Assembly: GCA_026389555.1 (NCBI GenBank)
Contig: JAPLHQ010000013.1
Coordinates: 1-48,173, forward strand
DNA from: Chloroflexota bacterium
GTDB taxonomy: Bacteria; Chloroflexota; Limnocylindria; Limnocylindrales; Limnocylindraceae
Direction: 5' to 3'
DNA length: 48,173 nt
The notes below the pieces were generated by a model. That model saw only the letters and a program-made list of their open reading frames with translations. It made no database searches and had not been told where the DNA came from. The translations under genes were made by a program, and so were the position numbers. Numbering within the stretch: the first letter of the stretch is position 1; each line of letters begins with the position of its first letter. Positions 26,490-33,983 of the stretch are shown here, in pieces.

Positions 26490-27725
26490 GTGCAGCCTCT
26501 CCTTGTCCTCATTGAGCCAGGACTAACTCACCTCCTTAACACTGGGGGTTCTCGTGCCACCCTTGAGCACGGCATGGGGCATTGGACGGAGGCGATTGAA
26601 CGCTTTGGTGAATACTGGGCGGGAGAGACCCTCCTGATCGCCAATCAGGCCCCTCAGGACCTCATTGGCATCGACACAGTCCACTTGGTGAAGGAGCCAA
26701 TGGTTGACCCGGCCCGCTCACTTCCTTTACGTGCGCGAAGCCTCCTCGTACGCGCAAGTGACCCACTACTTTCAGGTGCCCTTGGGTCAATGCTCATGCG
26801 GGATAATTGGGAAGCACATCAACATGATGAGCTAGGCGCAATGCTAAGTGCAGTGGCTAAGGATAATCACCAAGTCACAATCTTTATCTCCACCGCAATC
26901 CCCGTTACCGCAGAAACAATCATCAGAAATACTGCGGAAATCCAGCGCATCGCTGGCGCTACAAGCCGCGTGAAGCTCCGCATCCGCTTCAGCTCACAGG
27001 GACAGGAGCGGCGCGCGCTCCACCCAAGCTATTTTGGATTGCAGCTGAGGCGGTGGAGTGATCGGGCTGGGGCGGTAGACCTGAAGTTTGGCGTTGAGGT
27101 TGAGTCAATGGCGCAAAGATACTCAGAGATCGCGGGGCTTCCGGTTTCATGGGTGCCGTGGCCGAAAGAGGTAACTGGATGCGGCACCTCAAACGCAAAA
27201 TCTACTAGCAATAAGAACCACATTTACATTTATGCAAGTCGACCCGAGCAAGGAAGTCACCGCAGCCAAGAGATCGTTAGCGGCCTCAGGTCTGCACTCG
27301 GATCTAGCGCCAGGTATACAGTGCAGATTGGGAAAAAGGGACGTTTGCGCTCTCCAATAATGATTAACGAGCTGCGCAAATCTCCTGATGTGCTACTTTG
27401 CGACAGCGGCCTCCCACCAGATCAGTTGCACGCACAGTTCGCTGACGCCAGCGTCATTATCTTGCCGTACGAGGTGGATCGCTATCGCGGCCGAGGATCT
27501 GCACTCATGTGGGGCGCGCTTGACCACGGCATCCCGCTGATTGCCCCTGCTGGGACTGGGTTCGGCGATGACATCGCAAGGCACGGGATCGGATTCGCAT
27601 ACCGCCGCCGCAAGGAGATCCCGGCACTCGTGGGCCGCGTCCTCGCAGAAGAGGCGGACCTGAAAGAGGCGATCGCTCGCTACCAAGTGCATCGTATCGC
27701 TGCCGTGCGCGACTACTTTGAATGA
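26490..27725 (+). CDS. GT-B fold-like glycosyltransferase
   Basis: 411 residues. The C-terminal half resembles a GT-B (GT4-like) nucleotide-binding domain: HIYIYASRPEQGSHRSQEIV, then DVLLCDSGLP, FADASVIILPYEVDRYRGRGSALMWGALDHGIPLIAPAGTGFGDDIARHGIGFAYR. This matches the D-a-D/LP-Y...G...EAla-G-P-v-a pattern, with MWGALDHG in place of the usual EA(M/L)A-G. The N-terminal half is divergent. Start GTG 26490 is set by TAGGCT 6 bases upstream. AT-richer than its neighbours, it pairs with the divergent GT-A enzyme, suggesting a small glycan-modification locus. Donor unknown. Confidence 0.72.
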   Translation: MQPLLVLIEPGLTHLLNTGGSRATLEHGMGHWTEAIERFGEYWAGETLLIANQAPQDLIGIDTVHLVKEPMVDPARSLPLRARSLLVRASDPLLSGALGSMLMRDNWEAHQHDELGAMLSAVAKDNHQVTIFISTAIPVTAETIIRNTAEIQRIAGATSRVKLRIRFSSQGQERRALHPSYFGLQLRRWSDRAGAVDLKFGVEVESMAQRYSEIAGLPVSWVPWPKEVTGCGTSNAKSTSNKNHIYIYASRPEQGSHRSQEIVSGLRSALGSSARYTVQIGKKGRLRSPIMINELRKSPDVLLCDSGLPPDQLHAQFADASVIILPYEVDRYRGRGSALMWGALDHGIPLIAPAGTGFGDDIARHGIGFAYRRRKEIPALVGRVLAEEADLKEAIARYQVHRIAAVRDYFE

Positions 27726-27745
27726 AGTACTGGCTCGCGTAAGAT
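27718..27745 (+). promoter_or_regulatory. Promoter of the MOSC gene (-35 TTGAAT, -10 TAAGAT)
   Basis: TTGAAT at 27718-27723, a 16-base spacer, TAAGAT at 27740-27745, then 7 bases to ATG 27753. The -35 overlaps the stop codon of the preceding glycosyltransferase. Confidence 0.65.
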
Positions 27746-27752
27746 CACCGCT

Positions 27753-28349
27753 ATGAGTGAGACGCCAGCGCCAGCGGAGGGGGACCAGGAGGGTCGAATG
27801 GACGACCTCGCCGCGGGGCGGCATGAGGTTCCTCGGCTCGCCGCGGGGAGCCGCGGCCAGATCGCCAGCATTAATGTCTCGCACCCCGGTGGCGTTCCGA
27901 AGCGACCAATTGATCGCACCCTCATTACAACGCGTGGCTTGATTGGCGATGGTCAGCGCACTAAGGAGCCGGTGCACGGTGGACCAGAGAAGGCGGTCTG
28001 CCTGTTTGGCGTAGAACAGATTCGTCGCGTCAACGCCGATGGCCATCACCTCTATCCAGGCGCCATTGGTGAAAACCTCACGTTGAGCGGGCTTGACCTT
28101 GGCGGGCTGGCGAGTGGCGACCGTCTCCGCATCGGCGACCCTGCCACGGGGCCAATTATCCAGTTGAGCGATCCGGCTGCCCCCTGCAAGAACATCGCGG
28201 GGAGCTTCAAAGATTGGCGGATCGCTCGGGTCAGCCATAAGGTGCGCCCCGAGGACAGCCGCTGGTACGCACGGGTGTTGCGTGAGGGGCCCGTGGTTTC
28301 GGGCGACCCGATTGAACTGCTCGGCGCGGCTGATACGATCGGGCAATGA
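27753..28349 (+). CDS. MOSC domain-containing protein
   Basis: 198 residues. After a disordered, acidic N-terminus (about 1-35) comes a MOSC domain with GLIGDGQ, HGGPEKAV, YPGAIGENLTLSGLDL and PAAPCKNIAG. The last holds the conserved cysteine thought to carry a sulfur or contact a molybdenum cofactor. MOSC proteins such as YiiM and YuaD act in molybdenum-dependent detoxification of N-hydroxylated compounds. The substrate here is not evident. The stop overlaps the HNH gene start (ATGA). Confidence 0.85.
   Translation: MSETPAPAEGDQEGRMDDLAAGRHEVPRLAAGSRGQIASINVSHPGGVPKRPIDRTLITTRGLIGDGQRTKEPVHGGPEKAVCLFGVEQIRRVNADGHHLYPGAIGENLTLSGLDLGGLASGDRLRIGDPATGPIIQLSDPAAPCKNIAGSFKDWRIARVSHKVRPEDSRWYARVLREGPVVSGDPIELLGAADTIGQ
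28312..28339 (+). promoter_or_regulatory. Internal promoter of the HNH gene (-35 TTGAAC, -10 TACGAT)
   Basis: TTGAAC at 28312-28317, a 16-base spacer, TACGAT at 28334-28339, then 6 bases to ATG 28346. It lies inside the MOSC reading frame. Confidence 0.6.
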
Positions 28350-28879
28350 GCAGCGAGGTCCTCGTCTTAAATCAAGACTACGAGCCGTTGAACGTCTCGT
28401 CTCTCCCCCGCGCCTTCCGACTGGTCCTTGGTGGCAAGGCGGAGATCCTCGCCGAGGGTGAACCGATCCGCAGCGCCTCGCGCAGTTGGACCGCGCCATC
28501 TGTTGTGCGACTTCGACACCGCGTCCGCCGTCCGCGTCCACGCGCCAAGCTGAGCCGCAAAGAGATCTTCGCGCGCGACAAGCACGCCTGCCAATACTGT
28601 GGTCGCGCTGGCGTCTCACTCACCATTGATCACATTGTCCCGAAGAGTCGCGGTGGCGACTCATGGTCATGGGAGAACCTGGTGACCGCCTGCATGTCGT
28701 GCAATCACCGTAAGGGCGACCGACTTCCAGAGGCGGCCGGCCTGCAGTTGCGCCGTCGCCCGTATGAGCCACGCTGCGATGTCTACGCGATCTTCCTCCC
28801 CTACCTCCGCCACGATGCATATTCCGCGTGGCGCGACTTCCTCTTCATTGGAGAGGGCGCGGCGGCGAGCGGCGCGTGA
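28346..28879 (+). CDS. HNH endonuclease
   Basis: 177 residues. An N-terminal region beginning VLVLNQDYEPLNVSSLPRAFRLV, typical of the chromosomal HNH family common in Actinomycetota, Cyanobacteria and Chloroflexota, is followed by the HNH nuclease: CQYCG (C82, C85), LTIDHIVPKSRGG (D95, H96), N111 and CMSCNHRKG (C116, C119, N120). The four cysteines bind a structural zinc. Cellular role unknown; it is a housekeeping-like stand-alone gene, not part of a recognisable restriction system. It is both coupled to MOSC (ATGA) and has its own promoter inside MOSC. Confidence 0.9.
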   Translation: MSSEVLVLNQDYEPLNVSSLPRAFRLVLGGKAEILAEGEPIRSASRSWTAPSVVRLRHRVRRPRPRAKLSRKEIFARDKHACQYCGRAGVSLTIDHIVPKSRGGDSWSWENLVTACMSCNHRKGDRLPEAAGLQLRRRPYEPRCDVYAIFLPYLRHDAYSAWRDFLFIGEGAAASGA

Positions 28880-30180
28880 GCCACGAGGCGGCACTTCGCG
28901 CCGCCGTTCCAGAAGATGTGGCAGAACTTATGGGCCAACTCCGCGCGGCGGGCTTTGCCGCATACGTTGTTGGCGGCGCGGTGCGAGACACGCTTGCTGG
29001 TCGAGCCCCAGCCGACTGGGATCTAGCCACAGACGCTACGCCCGACCAGCTGCGCAGTGCCTTTCCTGACGCGCAGTACGAGAACCGATTCGGAACCGTT
29101 GGGATCCCAACGTCGAAGGGAGTGCGTGAGGTCACCACCTTCCGCGCCGATGGACCGAGTAGTGACGCACGTCGGCCTGATGCGATCACCTTCCTTGGCG
29201 CAATCGAAGGCGACCTTGCACGACGCGACTTCACCATCAATGCGATGGCGTTCGGCGTCCCCTCTGGTGCGCACGGCGATCCTGTTGCTTCTGGGACCAT
29301 TGTTGATCCGTTCGGTGGCGCGGCAGACCTTGCCGCCGGACTACTCCGTGCCGTAGGTGATGCAGGCGAACGATTCCAGGAGGACGCGCTGCGTATGCTC
29401 CGCGCCGCGCGCTTTGCGACGCGCTTTGATTTAATGATTGAACCGGCAACAGCGGCGGCGATACGCCGTGACGCTGGGCTCGTCGCCACGCTCTCTGGTG
29501 AACGGATCGGCGCTGAGATTGACGGGATCCTCGTCGCAGAGAACCCAGCACCTGGATTAGCGGCGCTCTTTGAACTCGGTCTCACGGCGCAGATCGCACC
29601 GGAACTACATGCTGCGTGGGTCGCGGAGCTCCCTACCCGCGTCGCTGCGATTGGCGAGACCGGAAGCCTCGATGCGCTTGATCCGATCGGGAGGCTTGCC
29701 GAACTGCTTGCAGTCATTACAGATGACGCGGTGGTCGAAAAGATCCTGACCTCGTGGCGGAGGCCGCGCGCTACGTTGCACGCTGTTGCTGCGCTGCGTG
29801 CAGCTGATCGCAGCGCCGCAGCCGCCGAGCGCGGAGAGATCGATGCTGCGTCGTATCGCATTGCCACGGCGGCGCAGAGTGGTGACCCGCGCGATGCCGC
29901 TCGCCAACTACGTCGCCGCATTGCAGCGGGTCGCGCAACTCCAGCCGCCGCCACACTCCTTGCGCTCTGTGAACGCGCCGACGAGCAGCAGCTCCCCGCT
30001 CTCCTAGGTGACCTTGCCGCGGACGGAGGGGAGATCATCGCAGCGATCAACGAGCAGCCCGGCGCCTGGGTGAAGCCGCTCCTTGAGGAGCTGCTACAAG
30101 AGGTTGCACATGGGCGGGTAGAGAATCGCCGCGACGCACTCGCCGCTGCCGCGAAGCAGCTCCACGAGAAGCAGCGATAG
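28876..30180 (+). CDS. CCA tRNA nucleotidyltransferase / poly(A) polymerase family protein
   Basis: 434 residues. Class II nucleotidyltransferase: AAYVVGGAVRDTLAGRAPADWDLATDA (GG at 33-34, the acidic pair D47 and D49), FGTVGI, EVTTFR, RRPDAITFLGAIEGDLARRDFTINAMAF, and RAARFATRFDLMIE after a GDAGERFQEDALRMLR neck. The C-terminal half is helical. Such enzymes repair or add the tRNA CCA end; since CCA is encoded in both tRNAs here, repair is the likely role. No HD domain is evident. GTG 28876 overlaps the HNH stop (GTGA) and is preferred over an upstream ATG inside HNH. Confidence 0.9.
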   Translation: MSHEAALRAAVPEDVAELMGQLRAAGFAAYVVGGAVRDTLAGRAPADWDLATDATPDQLRSAFPDAQYENRFGTVGIPTSKGVREVTTFRADGPSSDARRPDAITFLGAIEGDLARRDFTINAMAFGVPSGAHGDPVASGTIVDPFGGAADLAAGLLRAVGDAGERFQEDALRMLRAARFATRFDLMIEPATAAAIRRDAGLVATLSGERIGAEIDGILVAENPAPGLAALFELGLTAQIAPELHAAWVAELPTRVAAIGETGSLDALDPIGRLAELLAVITDDAVVEKILTSWRRPRATLHAVAALRAADRSAAAAERGEIDAASYRIATAAQSGDPRDAARQLRRRIAAGRATPAAATLLALCERADEQQLPALLGDLAADGGEIIAAINEQPGAWVKPLLEELLQEVAHGRVENRRDALAAAAKQLHEKQR

Positions 30181-30196
30181 CAACTCAGCGCAGCGC

Positions 30197-30202
30197 TAGA
30201 AT
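30197..30202 (+). promoter_or_regulatory. -10 box of the galE-like gene
   Basis: TAGAAT, then 6 bases to ATG 30209: a leaderless start in the 28-base gap after the nucleotidyltransferase gene. Confidence 0.6.
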
Positions 30203-30208
30203 CCGCGC

Positions 30209-31180
30209 ATGACAGAGCCTGGCGCAACGATCCTGCTCACCGGAGGTGCCGGCTATGTTGGCGCAGCAACGGCCGACGCGCTCCTCGCAGCCGGCTACCA
30301 GGTCGTGGTGCTTGACAACTTGTCGACTGGACACGTTGAGTCCATCCCGAATGCCGCCTCAGCTCAGACAGGAGATTACGGCGACAGTAACCGTGTGGAG
30401 CAGCTCCTTCATACCGCGCGGATTGATGCGGTAGTTCACTGCGGCGCAAAGAGCATCGTCTCGGAGAGCGCTGAGCAGCCTGAGCTCTACTTCAACGTCA
30501 ATGTCCAGGCGAGCATCAACCTCCTTGACGCTGTGCGTAATGCGGGGATCAACGCCTTCGTCTTCTCTTCGAGCGCCGCCATCTACGGCGCCCAGCCGGC
30601 CCTGAATCTGAGTGAAGATCTACCCCCCGATCCGATCAACCCGTATGGCGCAACGAAGGTCGCCTTTGAACTCGCGCTGCGCTCATTTGCCGAGGCGGGT
30701 GAGCTGCGCGCCGTTGCCCTGCGCTACTTCAATGTTGCGGGGAGCACCGAGCGGATCAGTGAACGCCACACACCTGAGACACATCTCGTCCCGCGACTGC
30801 TGCATGCCGCCCAGAGCGGCGAGCCGTTTGAGCTCTACGGCGACGACTACGCCACGCCAGATGGCAGCGCACTCCGCGACTACGTGCACCTCTCTGATGT
30901 TGCCGCCGCCAACGTGGCCGCAGTGAAGTACGCGCTCAAGGATTCAACGAAGCCTGGCTACGCCGCCATCAACATCGGGAGCGGAGTTGGCACGAGCGTC
31001 AAGGAGGCGATTAGCGCCGTTGAGCGCTCAACAAAGCGCACGATCAACGTCCAGATCAAGCCACGCCGCGCTGGCGACCCACCGCGTCTCGTTGCAGATA
31101 TCTCTCGCGCGGCATCACTCCTCGGCTGGAAGCCGCGTCAGAGCGAGATCACCCGCATCGTCCGCAGCCTCCTCGCCTAA
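30209..31180 (+). CDS. galE: UDP-glucose 4-epimerase-like SDR (GalE family)
   Basis: 323 residues. NAD-binding TGGAGYVG (11-18), LDNLSTGH, VHCGAKSIVSES, the catalytic Y146/K150 in NPYGATK with SSSAAIYG before it, and LRYFNVAGS, then RDYVHLSDVAAANV and NIGSGVGTSVKE. This is the extended SDR pattern of GalE. It interconverts UDP-glucose and UDP-galactose or similar UDP-sugars, supplying donors for the glycosyltransferases in this window. Closely related epimerases share these motifs, so the sugar is not certain. Confidence 0.88.
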   Translation: MTEPGATILLTGGAGYVGAATADALLAAGYQVVVLDNLSTGHVESIPNAASAQTGDYGDSNRVEQLLHTARIDAVVHCGAKSIVSESAEQPELYFNVNVQASINLLDAVRNAGINAFVFSSSAAIYGAQPALNLSEDLPPDPINPYGATKVAFELALRSFAEAGELRAVALRYFNVAGSTERISERHTPETHLVPRLLHAAQSGEPFELYGDDYATPDGSALRDYVHLSDVAAANVAAVKYALKDSTKPGYAAINIGSGVGTSVKEAISAVERSTKRTINVQIKPRRAGDPPRLVADISRAASLLGWKPRQSEITRIVRSLLA

Positions 31181-31216
31181 GCGGCGCGCCGGCTCCACGC
31201 TTTAGCGGACGCTTAG
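31177..31216. terminator. Possible bidirectional terminator between convergent genes
   Basis: CTAAGCG at 31177-31183 and CGCTTAG at 31210-31216 form an inverted repeat that includes the stop codons of both convergent genes (galE-like and MFS). No T-runs follow, so a Rho-independent role is weakly supported. Confidence 0.3.
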
Positions 31217-32454
31217 CCCTCGCGCTTCTCCGGTACGCCCTGCAGTAGATACCAGCCAACAAGCATCGTTGCGAGCAGCGTCAGCAGCCCAACGGTGTAT
31301 GCACCGTTGCCAATGATCGGATGCAAGAAGAAGATCGTGCCGCCGTAGAGCAGGCCGCCGAGCACCTGTGATCCCTTGCCAACTAGGCCGTAGAGACCGT
31401 AGAACTCGCCGAGCTGCTTCGGTGGCGAGAGTCGATACATCAGGATGCGATCTGCACCCGAGAGGCCACCGAATCCGAAGCCGAGAATGACGCCGGCAAC
31501 GATGAATGGGATCGGCGAGACGAAGAGCGAGCCGATCACGAGTGCCACAGCCCAAAGGGCGAGGACGCGATTCAGCGTCGCCTTTGGTCCGCGGCTGTCA
31601 GTGAGGCGACCCCAAACAAGTCCGCCGATCACCGCCGTTGTTGCCAAGGCAACGAGGACGTAGTTCGCCTCACTCTGCGTGAAGCCGACCGCCTGGACGG
31701 CGAAGATCGCCATGATCGAAATCACGGTGTTCTGCGCGTCGGTGTAGAAGAAGCGCGCGGTCAAGAATCGGTTGAGTCCTGGGTACTTCTTCAGCTCACG
31801 AATGGTGGCAAGGGTCGCAAGCAGCGAAGCTCCGTTTGAGGACCTGCCTGCTGGCTCTGGAACCTCTTTGATGAAGATGAAGATCGGGATTGCCAAGACG
31901 CCGAAGAGGATAGGCGCCAAGACAAAGACCTGCTCAACGCTCAGACCACCGAAGAGGATGATCACGCCGATCAGGATCGTCCCCAAGTAGCCGAGTCCGT
32001 TGCCGAGTCCTGAGACCCAGCCACGATTCTCTGGCGTGCTGACGAGCTTGATTGTTGCGTCGTAGTAGACGAGTGACGATTGATAACCAAAGTTCGCGAT
32101 GCAGAAGAGCACAACGCCAAACCCAACAGGTACTGAAGGGATGAAGATGGCAGGGATGATCGCGAGGAGGGTGAAGAAGAGCAGATACGGCAGGCGACGT
32201 CCAGCGCGGTCAGAGATTGCTCCGATCGCTGGAGAGATCAACGCATTGATGCCAACGGAGAGTGCAATCGAGATCTGCAGCCACAGGTTCCCCTGTGATT
32301 CACCGAGACCCTGCTCGCTCGTCAGATAGAGGCCGATCGCGTAGGAGAAGATTCCGTACGACCAGATCGTGTTGGCGAGGTCGTAGAGCGTCCATGATGC
32401 GATCCAGGTTGCTGGGACGGTGATACGTACGCCGCCCGTTGATCGTGAAGCCAT
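31213..32454 (-). CDS. Major facilitator superfamily transporter, UMF1/Atg22-like
   Basis: 413 residues with twelve predicted membrane helices. The start WTLYDLANTIWSYGIFSYAIGLYL and the motif GAISDRAGRRLPYL are typical of the UMF1 (Atg22-like) branch of the MFS; GFGFGGLSGADRILMYRLSPPKQLGEFYGLYGLVGKGSQVLG is the characteristic second-half block. The substrate is unknown in bacteria; yeast Atg22 exports amino acids. ATG 32454 has a strong GGAGGGAGGA ribosome binding site 7 bases upstream, so this gene has a true leader, unlike many neighbours. Confidence 0.87.
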   Translation of the reverse strand: MASRSTGGVRITVPATWIASWTLYDLANTIWSYGIFSYAIGLYLTSEQGLGESQGNLWLQISIALSVGINALISPAIGAISDRAGRRLPYLLFFTLLAIIPAIFIPSVPVGFGVVLFCIANFGYQSSLVYYDATIKLVSTPENRGWVSGLGNGLGYLGTILIGVIILFGGLSVEQVFVLAPILFGVLAIPIFIFIKEVPEPAGRSSNGASLLATLATIRELKKYPGLNRFLTARFFYTDAQNTVISIMAIFAVQAVGFTQSEANYVLVALATTAVIGGLVWGRLTDSRGPKATLNRVLALWAVALVIGSLFVSPIPFIVAGVILGFGFGGLSGADRILMYRLSPPKQLGEFYGLYGLVGKGSQVLGGLLYGGTIFFLHPIIGNGAYTVGLLTLLATMLVGWYLLQGVPEKREG

Positions 32455-32613
32455 CTCGTTGTCCTCCCTCCCTGGGCGGGCTGCGATGGGCTCGCAGCGG
32501 CCGACCAGGCTTCAAAGAGGATGGCGGCTCCCCCGCCACCGCGCGAGTGGCGGCGCGCATGGCGCACCCGCACGAAGTGAGCGTGGCGACCGCAGATTGA
32601 GCGTGTGCGCCGC

Positions 32614-32619
32614 TACGAT
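32614..32619 (+). promoter_or_regulatory. -10 box of the endonuclease III gene; sets its start
   Basis: TACGAT, then 6 bases to ATG 32626. This argues against the in-frame GTG at 32605, which would lie upstream of the promoter. Confidence 0.6.
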
Positions 32620-32625
32620 CAGGAA

Positions 32626-33342
32626 ATGGCACGACGAATCGCTGACCCCGCGCGCGCCTGGGCAACCCAGCTCGAAAAGCGGCGCCCTGGGCTTGTGGCG
32701 GAGGTACTCGATGGGCTCGCCGAGCTCTACGGGAGGCCGCGCTGGAAGCCGCGGCTCGACCCGATTAGCGAACTAGTCACGACCATCCTCAGTCAGAACA
32801 CGAGCGACACCAACGCGGCGCGTGCATTTGCTGCGCTACGCGAACGATACGTAGACTGGGCGGCGGTTGAGCGTGCACCAGTGCGCCAACTGGCGAGCGT
32901 GATCAAGAGTGGTGGCCTTGCGGCGCAGAAGGCGCCACGCATTAAGGCGGCGCTGAAGGCGACGCGGTTGAAAAGCGGCGACTACGACCTGAGCTTCCTT
33001 AAGGAGATGGAGCCACTCGCCGCGCGCGACTGGCTCACGGCGATCCCTGGCATCGGCCCGAAGACGGCATCAATCGTGATGCTCTTCTGTTTCGGCGTGC
33101 CGCTGATGCCAGTTGACACGCATGTGGAGCGCGTCAGTAAACGCATCGGCCTGATCCCAGAGAAGGCGAGCCTGAAGTTTGCACACGACGCCTGGCTCCA
33201 CCTGGTCCCACCTGAGCGCATGTATGAGGCGCACGTGGCGCTGATCCGACACGGTCGCGGTCACTGCGACGCGCTCCGACCAGACTGCGGTGGATGCCCT
33301 GTCCGCGCACGATGCCGACACGTCAACCGCCGGGCACTGTAG
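32626..33342 (+). CDS. Endonuclease III family DNA glycosylase/AP lyase
   Basis: 238 residues. The helix-hairpin-helix LTAIPGIGPKTASIVML holds catalytic K146, and VDTHVERVSKRIGL holds D164. A 4Fe-4S cluster site C214-x6-C221-x2-C224-x5-C230 lies at the C-terminus. ILSQNTSDTNA matches the family's LSQ-T-D block. It removes oxidised pyrimidines and cleaves the abasic site. The N-terminal 40 residues are a little longer than in E. coli Nth; the PLMPVDTHV variant fits the archaeal/actinobacterial-type Nth homologues. Confidence 0.92.
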   Translation: MARRIADPARAWATQLEKRRPGLVAEVLDGLAELYGRPRWKPRLDPISELVTTILSQNTSDTNAARAFAALRERYVDWAAVERAPVRQLASVIKSGGLAAQKAPRIKAALKATRLKSGDYDLSFLKEMEPLAARDWLTAIPGIGPKTASIVMLFCFGVPLMPVDTHVERVSKRIGLIPEKASLKFAHDAWLHLVPPERMYEAHVALIRHGRGHCDALRPDCGGCPVRARCRHVNRRAL

Positions 33343-33349
33343 CGACGAC

Positions 33350-33943
33350 TTAACGCGCCGACCAGTCCAGTCGCTCAAAGCGCACCGTGTCAGGGAGGCC
33401 GAGCACTTCCACCGCCTCGCCAGTTTGTAGCGCGAGCTGCTCACCGCCACCTGCAACATCCGGATCACGCAGTGCGGCGATGCGTACATCATCTGGACCA
33501 TCCGCATGCGCCAAGATGCTCCACGGCCCGAGCGCTGCGAGGCCGGCGACGGTGCGGATTGCGTGACCACCGCAGGTGCATGACGCTGCGCGCCGACCGA
33601 GCGCCATCGCTGAGGCGGAATCGGCGATCACTGTCAGACCCGGCTCAGCGATCCAGCGACGTAGCAGAGCGGCGCGTGCACTGTCTGAAGCGAGCAGCGT
33701 GGCGTCACCGCCGCAGAGAAAGATCGTGCCGTTGGTTAGATCGCTATCTCCCGATGAGAAGAGCGTCGCTTCGCAGCCGCGCTCGGCGAGGAGTCTCACG
33801 AGTGCGTCCGCCTGGCGCTCATCATGTGAGGCGAGTGAGGCGATGCTGATCGGCGCAGGAGCGGCGGCGAGCCAGCCGAGCGCCTCCGGCCACGCGTTCA
33901 CGCGAACGCCAAAACCGCCACCAGAGAGGATCAGTCGTCCCAC
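33350..33943 (-). CDS. S51/class I GATase-like small protein, function unknown
   Basis: 197 residues. Starts RLILSGGGFGVRVNAW and has FLCGGDATLLASD and VIADSASAMALGRRAAS, reminiscent of the peptidase S51/cyanophycinase fold in which a serine follows a strand (usual G-x-S-A-G-A; here D-S-A-S-A). The catalytic histidine is not obvious, so activity is unsure. GTG 33943 lies 6 bases after TAGGAT (33950-33955). It is divergent from a larger protein of related fold, with start codons 40 bases apart, which suggests an ancient duplication and joint regulation. Confidence 0.6.
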   Translation of the reverse strand: MGRLILSGGGFGVRVNAWPEALGWLAAAPAPISIASLASHDERQADALVRLLAERGCEATLFSSGDSDLTNGTIFLCGGDATLLASDSARAALLRRWIAEPGLTVIADSASAMALGRRAASCTCGGHAIRTVAGLAALGPWSILAHADGPDDVRIAALRDPDVAGGGEQLALQTGEAVEVLGLPDTVRFERLDWSAR

Positions 33944-33949
33944 CTCAGC

Positions 33950-33977
33950 ATCCTAGCGGTGCCGATTGCGCCATACT
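33950..33977. promoter_or_regulatory. Back-to-back leaderless promoters of the divergent S51-like pair
   Basis: Minus strand TAGGAT at 33950-33955, 6 bases before GTG 33943. Plus strand CATACT at 33972-33977, 6 bases before ATG 33984. The plus box rules out the upstream TTG at 33966 as start. Confidence 0.6.
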
Positions 33978-33983
33978 CCCCAG

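Noticed and set aside
28845-30227. A 460-residue open frame on the minus strand
   Set aside because: It is the shadow of the tRNA nucleotidyltransferase gene; the plus frame has all catalytic motifs and the shadow is Ser/Ala/Arg low complexity.
32605-32625. GTG start of the endonuclease III seven codons upstream
   Set aside because: The -10 box TACGAT lies between it and ATG 32626, so the transcript would not include it.
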